The translations under genes and the position numbers were made by a program. A stretch of DNA of 64,000 bases from Paludibacteraceae bacterium (GTDB lineage: Bacteria; Bacteroidota; Bacteroidia; Bacteroidales; Paludibacteraceae): NCBI GenBank assembly GCA_016297215.1, contig JAEDGZ010000004.1, positions 28,166-92,165 of the forward strand. The letters run 5' to 3'. Shown piece after piece: positions 1 to 10,108 of this stretch. Under the pieces are notes generated by a model that saw only the letters and a program-made list of their open reading frames with translations, was not told the origin of the DNA and did not search any database. How positions within the stretch are numbered: the stretch's first letter is position 1; every line of letters begins with the position of its first letter.

Positions 1-228
1 GCGTGCATGAAAGAAGTCCGCCACCGCTTGGCGCGCCTGCTCGTGGTGCTCGGTCGCCACTTGACTCAGATGGTGCACGCCGCGGTGGATATTCGCATTC
101 CAGTGGGTATAGGCTTCCATGATGGCGTCCAGCACCACCTGCGGCTTCTGACTCGTCGCCGCATTATCCAGATATACCAAGCGCTTGCCGTACACCTGTT
201 CGTTCAATATGGGAAAATCAGGGTTCAA
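1..228 (-). CDS. sufS: SufS cysteine desulfurase, N-terminal part
   Basis: PLP-dependent cysteine desulfurase that supplies sulfur to the SUF iron-sulfur cluster assembly machinery in the cytoplasm. The 76 residues visible contain LVYLDNAATSQKP followed by NIHRGVHHLSQVATE, which are the hallmark N-terminal blocks of SufS (group II desulfurases). The PLP lysine and catalytic cysteine lie beyond the left edge of the window. The start is not an ATG: an in-frame TAA lies at 241-243 and the first plausible codon is TTG at 228, giving MNPDFPILNEQ, close to the usual SufS N-terminus. Family assignment is firm; the exact start is inferred. Confidence 0.88.
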   Translation of the reverse strand, partial: MNPDFPILNEQVYGKRLVYLDNAATSQKPQVVLDAIMEAYTHWNANIHRGVHHLSQVATEHHEQARQAVADFFHAR

Positions 229-300
229 AGTGGTCAGTGATTAGTGGTCAGAGCAGTTGAGCTCATAAATCTTAATTCATAATTCATAATTAAGCTCAGG
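229..300. repeat. spacer of 7-bp-type A/T-rich repeats
   Basis: Contains TGGTCAGTGATTAGTGGTCA-type words followed by tandem 7-mers of the form TTAATTC/ATAATTC. The same words recur in many spacers of this window. No terminator with a T-run is evident. Confidence 0.6.
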
Positions 301-1346
301 GTTTGTATCGGCTTTCTTCCAGTATCTTTTGTGCGTCGCCCTCTGCCATCAGTTCTTGCAGGCTCACTTCGGGGTGGTTCTCCATGTAACTTTCTGCGAT
401 ACGCCATCCCACCCACGTGCCCAAGCGCCCTGGCGACTCTTGCGACACCTCGGCGGTGAAAGGTCCGTCGTTCAGATAGGAACTCATCACCAGTGGCTCT
501 GTCTTGAAGAGGTCTCGTTTGTCCATCATCAGGTGCCAGATGGCGCGCTCGTGTTGCTCGCACCAAGCCCATTGCTCTCGCGTGTAGCCCATCATCTCGT
601 AGTTCGGCAACTCAGGGAACAAGACAGACAGGAGGTAGAGCACTTTGCCGCGGTAGAGCATCTGCTCCAAGAGGCGGCTTTTCTTGCTCGTGAAAGGCAG
701 TTGCCGGAAGAGGTACGCGCTCACCACATCGGCGGGGATACACTCCTTGCGCATGGTCTGCTTCTGGTAGTCGTACACCACGCGGTTGTAGTACTCGTAG
801 TCGCTGCCGAGGTACATATCCGCCCCCACGGCAATAACATCGCCGGCGAAATAGATAGAGGCGTTAAAACCCGAGATGAAGAGGTAGATGGTAGGCAGCG
901 GCATGTCGGGGTAGAGGTAATGCAGCCGCGTGAAGGCGCCGTCCAGACTCCGCTGTATGTCGCTCACGTCTGCGAACATCTCCTGCTCGCGGGCGTTGGT
1001 CTGCCGAAAGCCGTAGAGCGTGTCGTTGAGGAACTGCGGCAACGCCTCTTGCAGGTAGGAGGTATCGCTCGCGGCAATGCCCAATATATCCTCGGCGAAC
1101 TGCGGCATGAAAGCGGGGTAGTCGGCAAACAGCCGCTTGACGCCCTCTGCAGTCTGCCCGTCTGCCTGCAGCGCACTGTCAAACCGCACTATCTCCACAT
1201 GCTGCGGTGCCATTTCCTTCTCCGCAGGGAAATAGGCTCTGCCTCGATGGCAGCCCGCAAGCACCAAGCAAAGGAGCAGTAGCACCTCTACAAAGAGAAA
1301 GCATAATGCCCTCTTAATTCTTAATTCATAATTCTTAATGAAACAT

Positions 1347-1354
<8 letters not shown>
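296..1354 (-). CDS. gldB: GldB-like lipoprotein
   Basis: Predicted outer-membrane or periplasmic lipoprotein of the Bacteroidota GldB family, first known from gliding motility but conserved in non-gliding Bacteroidales. The 352-residue product has a type II signal peptide with lipobox LAGC (Cys35). It then shows family-typical blocks: PTIYLFISGFN, DMYLGSDYEYYN, PADVVSAYLFRQ, and the C-terminal ESPGRLGTWVGWRIAESYM followed by a terminal SRYKP. The ATG overlaps the end of obg by 8 bp, so the two are probably cotranscribed and translationally coupled. Residues 8-15 (KNYELRIK) are the translation of the A/T-rich 7-mer repeat, so the n-region of the signal peptide is repeat-derived. Function in this organism is unknown. 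Confidence 0.82.
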
Positions 1355-2525
<1,171 letters not shown>

Positions 2526-2660
2526 TATGAATAATTATGAATTAAGAATTGTGAATTATGAGTGCCCATGCTTCGATAATTATGAATTATGAGTTATGAG
2601 TGCTCATGCCATAAAGTGTGGCATGCAATGCACTCATAATTCTTAATTCATAATTCATAA
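2526..2660. repeat. A/T-rich 7-mer spacer with hairpin
   Basis: Tandem 7-mers (AATTATG, AATTAAG, ATAATTC) flank an imperfect hairpin at 2598-2635: GAGTGC pairs with GCACTC and inner ATGCCA pairs with TGGCAT. It could reduce read-through from adk into obg, but it lacks a run of T on either strand. Confidence 0.55.
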
Positions 2661-3233
2661 TTACAAAAAGCGGTCAATGATATGGCATATCTGCGCGAAG
2701 ACATCCTCCATCGTGTTGTTGCCGTTGATGGCGAAGTAGTTGTCTTGGTGGAGGTAGTAGGTCGCTACGGGTTGCGTCTGCCGGTGATAGACCTCAAGGC
2801 GTTTCTTGATGGTCTCTTCGTTGTCGTCGGCGCGTCCGCTGGTCTTGCCGCGGTTGATAAGGCGGGTGATGACCTCTTGCTCATCCACAATCATATCCAG
2901 CATCACTGCCTCCATCTTATATTTCTTCAGCAACTCCGTCAGCGCTTCTGCCTGCTCCACGGTGCGCGGGAAGCCATCAAAGATAACGCCCTTGCTGTCC
3001 GCGGGGAGCGAAGCGATGAAGTTCTCGATGAGGGCAATCATCTTCTCATCGGGCACCAAGTTGCCTTTCGAGATAATCGCATCTATCTCCTGCCCGAGTG
3101 CCGAACCCGATTTTATTTCTGCTCGCAGCACATCGCCCGTGGACAGGTGTTGCAAGCCATATTTCTCTACAATGAAATCCGATTGTGTCCCTTTTCCACT
3201 ACCCGGGGCACCACAAAGAATAATGTTCAACAT
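2661..3233 (-). CDS. adk: Adenylate kinase
   Basis: Cytoplasmic enzyme that interconverts ATP + AMP and 2 ADP. The 190 residues begin with the P-loop GAPGSGKGTQ (8-17), followed by the AMP-binding block LSTGDVLRAEI, the segment GFPRTVEQAEAL, and the short LID region around RGKTSGRADDNEET without zinc cysteines. The length and short LID match the short-form adenylate kinases of Bacteroidota. It precedes obg on the same strand, separated by a repeat-filled spacer. Confidence 0.96.
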   Translation of the reverse strand: MLNIILCGAPGSGKGTQSDFIVEKYGLQHLSTGDVLRAEIKSGSALGQEIDAIISKGNLVPDEKMIALIENFIASLPADSKGVIFDGFPRTVEQAEALTELLKKYKMEAVMLDMIVDEQEVITRLINRGKTSGRADDNEETIKKRLEVYHRQTQPVATYYLHQDNYFAINGNNTMEDVFAQICHIIDRFL

Positions 3234-3345
3234 AAATCTTATACCTTAATAAACACGAATTAAGAATTATGAACTTTGGATTACGAGCGGCTTACGCTAC
3301 CCTCATAATTCATAATTCATAATTCTTAATTAACAAAAGTAGTTC

Positions 3346-3609
3346 TTAGAGTGCCAATTTAGCACCTGCTTTGAACTTAACAGCCTTCTTTGCAGGGATA
3401 ACGATAGGTTGTTTGGTAGCAGGGTTGATACCATTGCGTGCTGCTTTCTCTACTACAGAGAGCGTAGCATAACCTACCAATTGTACGGTCTCGCCGTTCT
3501 TCAGTGCCTCAACAGCAGCGTCAAGAGCAGCGTCAATCACTTTTGCAGCCTCCACTTTGGAAACCTCTGCCTTTGCTGCCACAGCAGCAACAAGTTCAGC
3601 CTTGTTCAT
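3346..3609 (-). CDS. HU-family DNA-binding protein
   Basis: Small basic nucleoid protein of 87 residues that bends DNA as a dimer. It starts MNKAELVAAVAAKAEVSK, has the central LVGYATLSVVEKAARNG saddle and the conserved arm segment NPATKQPIVIPAKKAVKFKAG. Length and motifs are standard for HU/IHF proteins. It has its own promoter (3687-3717) with a leader of about 70 nt. The base composition of the coding region is less GC-rich than its neighbours, as is common for highly expressed genes here. Confidence 0.95.
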   Translation of the reverse strand: MNKAELVAAVAAKAEVSKVEAAKVIDAALDAAVEALKNGETVQLVGYATLSVVEKAARNGINPATKQPIVIPAKKAVKFKAGAKLAL

Positions 3610-3686
3610 AATTGTAACGATTTTGGGTTAGTATAAGAATGTATTATTTATGATTTCTAACGCTTTCTTTGCTAAAAATCACGGCG

Positions 3687-3717
3687 CAAAGATACTACAA
3701 AAATATGAAACTACCAA
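3687..3717 (-). promoter_or_regulatory. promoter of the HU gene
   Basis: Reading on the minus strand: TTG, exactly 20 nt, then TATCTTTG. This is the Bacteroidota primary-sigma consensus (TTG-N19-21-TAnnTTTG). Confidence 0.75.
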
Positions 3718-3782
3718 GCCTTTTTCTTGAAAAATGTGTTTTTTGGGCAAAAAAAAGCATTTTTTCGAGAAAAAGCACGATT

Positions 3783-3818
3783 TTTGTATGGCTAATTCAG
3801 AAAAAAGCACTACCTTTG
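3783..3818 (+). promoter_or_regulatory. probable promoter of the rhomboid gene
   Basis: TACCTTTG at 3811-3818 is an excellent -7 box. The nearest upstream TTTG is at 3783-3786, giving a spacing of 24, longer than usual. The transcript would start near 3825. Otherwise the 337-base stretch 3610-3946 holds only this, the divergent HU promoter and a short GACCGCTGCGCTGAAAAA spacer repeat at about 3830-3848. Confidence 0.55.
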
Positions 3819-3946
3819 CCGTGGATAAGAGACCGCTGCGCTGAAAAATAAAGGAAAAAAGACTTAATTACCGAAGTCCCTGAAAACGCTGTGTTTTCGG
3901 ATCAGTGGCATGTTAATTATTAATTGTTAATTGTAAACCATTTTAC

Positions 3947-4714
3947 ATGCGCAATCTCCCTATTGTAACCCGCTCTATTCTTTGGGCAAATATCATCGTT
4001 TTTTTGTTGGATATGGTGCTTCGCCGCGCCGGCATACAGTTGTCTGCCGTTTGCGGTCTGCACTATTTCACTGCACAGCAGTTTCATATCTGGCAGCCAT
4101 TGACCTATATGTTTTTGCACGCCGACCTCGGACATATCTTTTGCAATATGTTCGCGGTGTTGATGTTCGCGCCGGTGTTGGAGCGCGAATGGGGGTGGAA
4201 GCGTTTCCTAACCTACTATCTCGTCTGCGGCGTGGGTGCAGGCTTGGTGCAGGAGGCAGTATGGGCGATGATGTATCAGCCGACTCTCAGCGCGATGGCA
4301 GCGGCGCAGGCAGCGTACTATATCAATCCGTTGGTTACCATTGGAGCATCGGGTGCGGTGTTTGGCATCCTGTTTGCTTTTGGTTGGCTGTTTCCCAATG
4401 TGCCGTTGTTTATCATGTTTGTGCCTATTCCCATCCGCGCGCGCGTATTCGTGATTATCTACGCGGCTATCGAGCTCTTTGCGGGTTTAGGTAGTGTGGT
4501 AGGTGCCGGCGACCATGTGGCGCATTTCGCCCATTTGGGCGGCATGCTGTTCGGCTGGTTGCTGTTGCTTTGGTGGCGGCATGTGAGCGACAACGGCTCG
4601 AGCGAGTGGCGTCGCCGTTGGCAACAATTCACCAACCGCTTCCGCAAGCATCCTCGCCTCGACAGTACGTCAGACAAAGACTACTCTGACTATCATTATC
4701 AGAAACGAGTATAG
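3947..4714 (+). CDS. Rhomboid-family intramembrane serine protease
   Basis: Integral inner-membrane protease of 255 residues. It shows the catalytic serine motif GASG (Ser135), the catalytic histidine in AHLGGMLFG (His196) and the HADLGHIFCN block of TM2 with the oxyanion-side His/Asn. About six membrane segments are followed by a basic cytoplasmic tail (210-255). Substrates cannot be deduced. It reads in the same direction as panD, 58 bp downstream. The ATG at 3947 is preceded by A/T-rich DNA with no obvious Shine-Dalgarno, which is usual in this phylum. Confidence 0.92.
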   Translation: MRNLPIVTRSILWANIIVFLLDMVLRRAGIQLSAVCGLHYFTAQQFHIWQPLTYMFLHADLGHIFCNMFAVLMFAPVLEREWGWKRFLTYYLVCGVGAGLVQEAVWAMMYQPTLSAMAAAQAAYYINPLVTIGASGAVFGILFAFGWLFPNVPLFIMFVPIPIRARVFVIIYAAIELFAGLGSVVGAGDHVAHFAHLGGMLFGWLLLLWWRHVSDNGSSEWRRRWQQFTNRFRKHPRLDSTSDKDYSDYHYQKRV

Positions 4715-4787
4715 GGGTGAAGCATCTCAAATTTTGGGCTTCCCCAAACAATGAAATTGTCAAATCGTAAAATTGTCAAATAAATAC

Positions 4788-5132
4788 ATGTTACTGACTA
4801 TCTTAAAGTCGAAGATTCACCGTGTGCGGGTGACGGAAGCCAATTTGGAATATATTGGCAGCATCACGATAGACGAGGATTTGATGGACGCCGCAGGCAT
4901 CGTGGCAGGCGAGCGAGTGCAGGTGGTGGACAACGACAACGGTGCCCGCTTGGAGACCTACGTCATTGCCGGCAAACGCGGCTCGGGATGTATCTGCATG
5001 AACGGCGCGGCAGCGCACCTGATACACGTGGGCGACACGGTCATCATCATGGCGTATGCCCTCATGACCCCCGAAGAGCAAAAGACCTTCCGCCCTCAAA
5101 TCGTCTTCCCGAAAGAGGGAAACAAGATATAA
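4788..5132 (+). CDS. panD: Aspartate 1-decarboxylase proenzyme
   Basis: Makes beta-alanine from L-aspartate for pantothenate and CoA synthesis. The chain self-cleaves between Gly24 and Ser25 to create a pyruvoyl cofactor. Starting at the ATG at 4788 places the motif YIGSITID so that the cleavage pair is exactly Gly24-Ser25, with Lys9 and the block AGKRGSGCICMNGAAA as in the family. A TTG further upstream (4773) would be in frame but is less likely. The product is 114 residues, slightly under the usual size. Confidence 0.95.
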   Translation: MLLTILKSKIHRVRVTEANLEYIGSITIDEDLMDAAGIVAGERVQVVDNDNGARLETYVIAGKRGSGCICMNGAAAHLIHVGDTVIIMAYALMTPEEQKTFRPQIVFPKEGNKI

Positions 5133-5276
5133 CTGCGTGTTAAAAAAGCCCTTTTGGGCTGTAAGAAAGTAAATGTAAAAAAGCGCTACGCGCTGTACAC
5201 GGAGCGAAGCGAAGTTCCCAACACGCAGTTCCTAACACGAAGTTAATTACACGAAGTTCCCTACACGCAGTTCCCC
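5133..5276. repeat. spacer with hairpins and 14-bp tandem units
   Basis: Begins with the hairpin AGCCC-TTTT-GGGCT, then AGCGC-TAC-GCGCT. These are followed by four 14-mers of the form ACACGMAGTTNNNN up to the start of tgt. A mirror-oriented relative fills 19540-19731. The first hairpin, with upstream A-run, may terminate panD. Confidence 0.6.
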
Positions 5277-6404
<1,128 letters not shown>

Positions 6405-6420
6405 TGGATAAAAGACCGCT

Positions 6421-6449
6421 GTCCGGGTACGCAGGCGTCCCCGCCTGCT
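6421..6449. repeat. palindromic repeat, type B
   Basis: GCAGGCG-TCCC-CGCCTGC stem-loop with 5' flank CCGGGT, preceded by the spacer word GATAAAAGACCGCT. It lies between tgt and the permease gene. Confidence 0.75.
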
Positions 6450-6592
6450 GATACGGTCTAACGACAACAGACGCAGTGGGGTTCTTAAAGGAGAAAAGAT
6501 TAACGATTTATTAACGGCAATTAACGGAGTAAAGAGCATTCAGAGACGAAGGTGATAAGTCTTTCATCCTGCGTCCTTTATCCTTCATCCTA

Positions 6593-7717
6593 ATGAAAAA
6601 ACTCGACTGGTATATTATTCGCAAGTTCCTCGGCACGTTCTTCTTTTCGATAGTGCTGATTCTGAGCATCGCCATCGTCTTCGACTTGACGGAGAAGTTG
6701 GACGATTTCTATGAGAATCAGGTACCTACGCGCGAGATTATCCTCGACTACTACCTGCCTTTCATACCCTACTATGCCAATATGTTCAGTTCGCTGTTTA
6801 TCTTCATATCGGTCATTTTCTTCACTTCCAAACTGGCGGGCAACAGCGAGATTATCGCGATGATGGCGGCAGGCGTGAGTTACCATCGCCTGATGTTGCC
6901 CTACTTCATCTCCGCCACTTTCCTCTTCATTGTTTCGTTTGTCTTGGGCGGCTATATCATTCCACCCGCCACGGGCAAGATGCTCCACTTCACCGACAAG
7001 TACATCGAGCACTTCAGCAAAGAGAACGCGCGCAATGTGCAGATGGAGGTTGAGCCGGGCACCATCCTCTATATCGAGTCCTTCCAGAAACGCAGCAACA
7101 TGGGCTACCGCGCCTCGCTGGAGCATTTCGAGGGCAAGACGCTCACCATGCGTATCACCGCCGACCGTATCCGTTACGACTCTACGAGCACCGGGGGCGC
7201 AGGCGTCTCGCCCGCGGAGAAGACATTGAGCCCTCAGCACCATTGGCACTTGGAGAACTACACCCGCCGCGACTTCGACGGCATGCGCGAGACGCTCACC
7301 CGCGGCAACCGACTGGACACCATCATCCCTGTCCAGCCCCGCGAACTCTTCGTTACCGCCGAGCAGGCGCAGGAGATGACCAACCCCGAACTCGTGGAGT
7401 ATATGGAGTTGCAGGCGAAGCGCGGCGCGGGCAATATCCAAGCCTTCGAGACCGAGTACCACAAGCGCTGGGCGTCGCCGCTGGGTGCGTTCATCATGAC
7501 CCTCTTGGGCGTAACCATGAGCAGCAAGAAGGTGCGCGGCGGCATGGGCAAGAACCTCGGTATCGGCATCGTCCTCACCGCGGCGTATATCCTCTTCTCC
7601 ACGGTCAGCACCACTTTCTCGGTCAACGGCGTGATGTCGCCTTTCATGTCCGCATGGCTTCCCAACTTTGTCTTTCTCGCCATCGGCATCGTCCTCTATT
7701 TCCGCGCACTGAAATAG
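6593..7717 (+). CDS. LptF/LptG-family permease
   Basis: Inner-membrane subunit of the type that couples the LptB ATPase to extraction of lipopolysaccharide. The 374 residues have three N-terminal membrane segments (about 12-115), a periplasmic beta-rich domain (about 120-270) and three C-terminal segments, the normal LptF/G layout. Residues around 200-212 read STGGAGVSPAEK, the product of a type A palindromic repeat (7191-7217) inserted in frame in the periplasmic domain just before HHWHLENYTRRDF. Whether it acts as LptF or LptG cannot be decided from one copy. It is preceded by a 7-mer spacer and a type B palindrome. Confidence 0.88.
   Translation: MKKLDWYIIRKFLGTFFFSIVLILSIAIVFDLTEKLDDFYENQVPTREIILDYYLPFIPYYANMFSSLFIFISVIFFTSKLAGNSEIIAMMAAGVSYHRLMLPYFISATFLFIVSFVLGGYIIPPATGKMLHFTDKYIEHFSKENARNVQMEVEPGTILYIESFQKRSNMGYRASLEHFEGKTLTMRITADRIRYDSTSTGGAGVSPAEKTLSPQHHWHLENYTRRDFDGMRETLTRGNRLDTIIPVQPRELFVTAEQAQEMTNPELVEYMELQAKRGAGNIQAFETEYHKRWASPLGAFIMTLLGVTMSSKKVRGGMGKNLGIGIVLTAAYILFSTVSTTFSVNGVMSPFMSAWLPNFVFLAIGIVLYFRALK
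7191..7217. repeat. palindromic repeat, type A, in frame in the LptF/G gene
   Basis: Variant GCAGGCG-TCT-CGCCCGC core flanked by GGGG and GG, encoding GGAGVSPA. It is the same element as in PnuC, RlmN and RnfG. Confidence 0.85.
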
Positions 7718-7820
7718 CCGCACACCCGCAGGTTGGTTGTGCGCGGGCATCCCCGCCCCGCTAAAACCACCGAAGATGCTACTGTCTTCCCGTCAGCGAC
7801 CATCTTTTTTACAATATCTC

Positions 7821-7851
7821 TTGCACATTTGAAAAAAATGTAGTACCTTTG
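7821..7851 (+). promoter_or_regulatory. promoter of a structured RNA
   Basis: TTG at 7821-7823, exactly 20 nt, then TACCTTTG at 7844-7851, a full consensus promoter. The predicted transcription start is about 7858. The next open frame starts at 8418, beyond a terminator. Confidence 0.8.
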
Positions 7852-7857
7852 CCCACG

Positions 7858-8171
7858 AAATCGAACAATCGGTTTCGTGTGATCTTTTCTGTTTGCCCCT
7901 GTCTTGCGCAGGACAAACAGTGTACATATTGATAAAAGCGTTTATTGACGCTTTGTATTTGACCGACTGAAACTTCGCAACTTTCGGAATCTAAGAGTCA
8001 AAATCAAAGTGAGCAATAGATGCTTACCGGTATGGCGTTTGCCATATCGCATCTGCATTTGTAGGTGCGTTATGTCGTCATATCTGCGTAGGCTTCCTGT
8101 TGTTTATTTGACTCTTAGGGCAATGCGAAGGCCTCAGTTGGTGAGTAATCAACACGAGGTCTGCGTTTTTT
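7858..8171 (+). ncRNA. structured non-coding RNA, family unrecognised
   Basis: A transcript of about 314 nt is bounded by a consensus promoter and an intrinsic terminator. Visible structure, 5' to 3': hairpin 7854-7879 (11 bp, loop of 4); hairpin 7889-7920 (CTGTTTG/CAAACAG with inner CCTG/CAGG); hairpin 7935-7954 (AAAGCGT/ACGCTTT); short stem 7963-7987; and a 12-bp long-range helix CTAAGAGTCAAA (7991-8002) with TTTGACTCTTAG (8107-8118). The long helix encloses a hairpin AGATGC/GCATCT (8018-8054) topped by TATGGC/GCCATA. The terminator stem is 8126-8140/8150-8165 with six T. It does not show the diagnostic blocks of tmRNA, RNase P RNA, SRP RNA or a single-rod 6S RNA. No convincing open frame fills it. 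Confidence 0.72.
8126..8171 (+). terminator. intrinsic terminator of the structured RNA
   Basis: Stem CGAAGGCCTC/GAGGTCTGCG with one mismatch, extended by GTTG/CAAC, followed by TTTTTT at 8166-8171. Confidence 0.75.
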
Positions 8172-8224
8172 GTGTATGTATGTGCTGTGCTTGACATCTC
8201 AATAAGCGACCCCTCAGCCGTACA

Positions 8225-8290
8225 TCTCGAAAACGACTCGAAAACGACACGAAAACGACACGAAGAAAAGAGCAGCGAAAAAGCAGCGAG
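8225..8290. repeat. 11-bp tandem repeat array
   Basis: Six units of the form ACWCGAAAACG in strict 11-bp phase, decaying into GCAGCGA-type units. It is preceded by CAGCCGT, as are the arrays at 25571 and 47877. Confidence 0.8.
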
Positions 8291-8308
8291 AGAGAGGTAG
8301 CAATGCCT

Positions 8309-8337
8309 GTCCGGGTGCGCAGGCGTCCCCGCCTGCT
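8309..8337. repeat. palindromic repeat, type B
   Basis: CCGGGTGCGCAGGCG-TCCC-CGCCTGC stem-loop between the 11-bp array and the LRR gene. Confidence 0.75.
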
Positions 8338-8417
8338 AAAAGCAATCTATAAAGCCTATAACAACTATAGCAACTATATTAACATATTAACAAACCAACT
8401 AAAAAACAACAAACATT

Positions 8418-9785
8418 ATGAAAAAATTATCTATTTTTTTGCTGTCGCTGCTATGCACCGCAGCCACCGCCTTTGCCTACGACTACGATTTCAAATCCGG
8501 CGACTTGTATTACAACATCACAGGTAAAAACACTGTGGAAGTAACCTCTCAAGAACAATGGAGTAGTACCAACTACCGAGGTCTCACCACTGCCACCATC
8601 CCCGAGACCGTTACCAACGATGGCACTACCTACTCCGTAACGAGCATTGGAGAAGAGGCGTTCTCTGGTTGCGATAGTCTGACCTCCATTGTAGTGGAAA
8701 GTAGCAATAGGGTGTACGATTCGCGTGAGAACTGCAATGCGATTATAGAAACAGCCACCAATACCCTTATTGCAGGTTGCCAATCAACCACCATCCCCAA
8801 CTCCGTAACCAGCATTGGAAAAGGTGCGTTCGCTGGTTTCTCCTCCCTCACCTCTGTCACCATCCCCAACTCCGTAACAAGCATTGGAAACCGGGCGTTC
8901 TCAGATTGCTCCTCCCTCACCTCTGTCACCATCCCCAACTCCGTAACAAGCATTGGAAACTGGGCGTTCTCAGATTGCTCCTCCCTCACCTCCATCACCA
9001 TCCCCAATAGCGTAAAGACCATCCGAGAGGGGGTGTTTAACAACAATGTCAAGTTGGCAAAAGTAACTATCGGCACGAGTGTTGAGACCATCGAAGCCAA
9101 CGCCTTCGCAGGCTGCCGACGACTCTACGATATATACTGCTATCCCACCTATCCGCCCCTTGCAGAAACCAACTCGTTTGCCAACTACAATGTCTATGTC
9201 TATGTGCCTTGTGAGAACCAACGCGACTATACCTTAGATGTAGTATGGGGTGAGTTTAAGTTCATCGAGTGCATCGGCTCGGAGGTCGTAGTGCTGCCCG
9301 ACGACGAGGTTACCGTCGCGCCGAGTTACGAAGATGTAACCATCACATGGCCCTCCACCGACGGCGCAGAGACCTATTCCCTCGTCATCACCAAAGGCGA
9401 CATTACTTTCTGCACGCTTGTCTTCAACGCACAAGGTCAGTTGGTAAGCATTGCCTTCAAACCCCGCCGTGAGAACGCACCTGCGGAAGAAGGCACCACT
9501 CCCGCCACCTATGCGGAGATGACTGCCAACGGCTTCCGCTTCAAGGTAACGGGCTTGGACGAGGGTACCGACTATGCTTACACCCTCACCGTTCGCAATG
9601 CAGCGAACAGCGTCTTGGAGACCTACACAGGCGAGTTCACCACCCAAAGCGACAACCCGATGGGCATCCAAGAATCAGCAGGCGAAAACACCCCTGCAGG
9701 GCAAGCCGAGAAAATCCTCCGCAACGGGCAAGTGCTCATCCTCCGCAACTGCGAGACCTACGACATGATGGGACAAATGCTGTAG
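8418..9785 (+). CDS. BspA-like leucine-rich-repeat surface protein
   Basis: Secreted protein of 455 residues with a signal peptide (1 to about 21, ending TAFA). A block of BspA/LRR_5 repeats with the signature IPNSVTSIGxxAFxxC(S)SLTSV spans about 60-260. It is followed by a fibronectin-like region (about 285-415) and a short C-terminal segment KILRNGQVLILRNCETYDMM. That end resembles the Bacteroidetes C-terminal sorting tail used for type IX secretion, although shortened. Such proteins are usually cell-surface adhesins or glycan-associated factors; no ligand can be named. Three adjacent repeats are nearly identical in DNA (8790-8996). A terminator follows at 9841-9881. Confidence 0.87.
   Translation: MKKLSIFLLSLLCTAATAFAYDYDFKSGDLYYNITGKNTVEVTSQEQWSSTNYRGLTTATIPETVTNDGTTYSVTSIGEEAFSGCDSLTSIVVESSNRVYDSRENCNAIIETATNTLIAGCQSTTIPNSVTSIGKGAFAGFSSLTSVTIPNSVTSIGNRAFSDCSSLTSVTIPNSVTSIGNWAFSDCSSLTSITIPNSVKTIREGVFNNNVKLAKVTIGTSVETIEANAFAGCRRLYDIYCYPTYPPLAETNSFANYNVYVYVPCENQRDYTLDVVWGEFKFIECIGSEVVVLPDDEVTVAPSYEDVTITWPSTDGAETYSLVITKGDITFCTLVFNAQGQLVSIAFKPRRENAPAEEGTTPATYAEMTANGFRFKVTGLDEGTDYAYTLTVRNAANSVLETYTGEFTTQSDNPMGIQESAGENTPAGQAEKILRNGQVLILRNCETYDMMGQML
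8790..8996 (+). repeat. three 69-bp LRR-coding direct repeats
   Basis: Units at 8790-8858, 8859-8927 and 8928-8996 each encode 23 residues and are almost identical at DNA level, including silent positions. This points to recent duplication or slippage. Confidence 0.88.
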
Positions 9786-9796
9786 TAGCAACTGCC

Positions 9797-9823
9797 CTAT
9801 ATACGCAGGGTCCCCGCCCGCTT
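9797..9823. repeat. degenerate type B palindrome
   Basis: TACGCAGGGTCCCCGCCCGCTT is a decayed copy of the type B element just after the LRR gene. Confidence 0.5.
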
Positions 9824-9840
9824 AAATCAAGTTCCATCAA

Positions 9841-9883
9841 GAGGCAGCCTAACAAGTTGAGTTAGGCAGCCTCCTGTGTTTTC
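9841..9883 (+). terminator. terminator of the LRR gene
   Basis: 13-bp stem GAGGCAGCCTAAC/GTTAGGCAGCCTC with one mismatch and a 7-nt loop, followed by a T-rich tail. A relative lies at 25646-25684. Confidence 0.75.
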
Positions 9884-9920
9884 TATGGTGCGGTTTCCCA
9901 TTTTTAAGTTTCAAGTTTCA

Positions 9921-9944
9921 AGCAGGCGGGGACGCCTGCGCACC
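9921..9944. repeat. palindromic repeat, type B (inverted)
   Basis: AGCAGGCG-GGGA-CGCCTGCGCACC, preceded by two GTTTCAA 7-mers. The stretch 9786-10108 otherwise holds the LRR terminator and the peptidase promoter. Confidence 0.72.
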
Positions 9945-9971
9945 ACGGGCGAACGAATTTTGCGCATAAGT

Positions 9972-10002
9972 TTGTCTATGTCAAAAAAAAAGTGTATCTT
10001 TG
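9972..10002 (+). promoter_or_regulatory. promoter of the M3 peptidase gene
   Basis: TTG at 9972-9974, 20 nt, TATCTTTG at 9995-10002. The leader before the ATG is about 100 nt. Confidence 0.78.
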
Positions 10003-10108
10003 CAGCGAAATTCAATAAAATACTAAACAACTGCTATTTTGTTCGATAGAATTCATCAACAAAATACCGCTAAAAACGCAAAAGATAGAAAAACTCACCA
10101 TAATAATT

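Noticed and set aside
7858..8171. tmRNA, RNase P RNA, SRP RNA or 6S RNA
   Set aside because: No tRNA-like ends with a T-loop, no GAGGAAAGTCC-type block, no SRP GGAAGCAGCC-type loop, and several separate hairpins instead of one long rod with a central bubble.
8009..8194. 61-codon open frame within the structured RNA
   Set aside because: It crosses the long-range helix and the terminator hairpin, has no ribosome-binding context and no protein-like composition.
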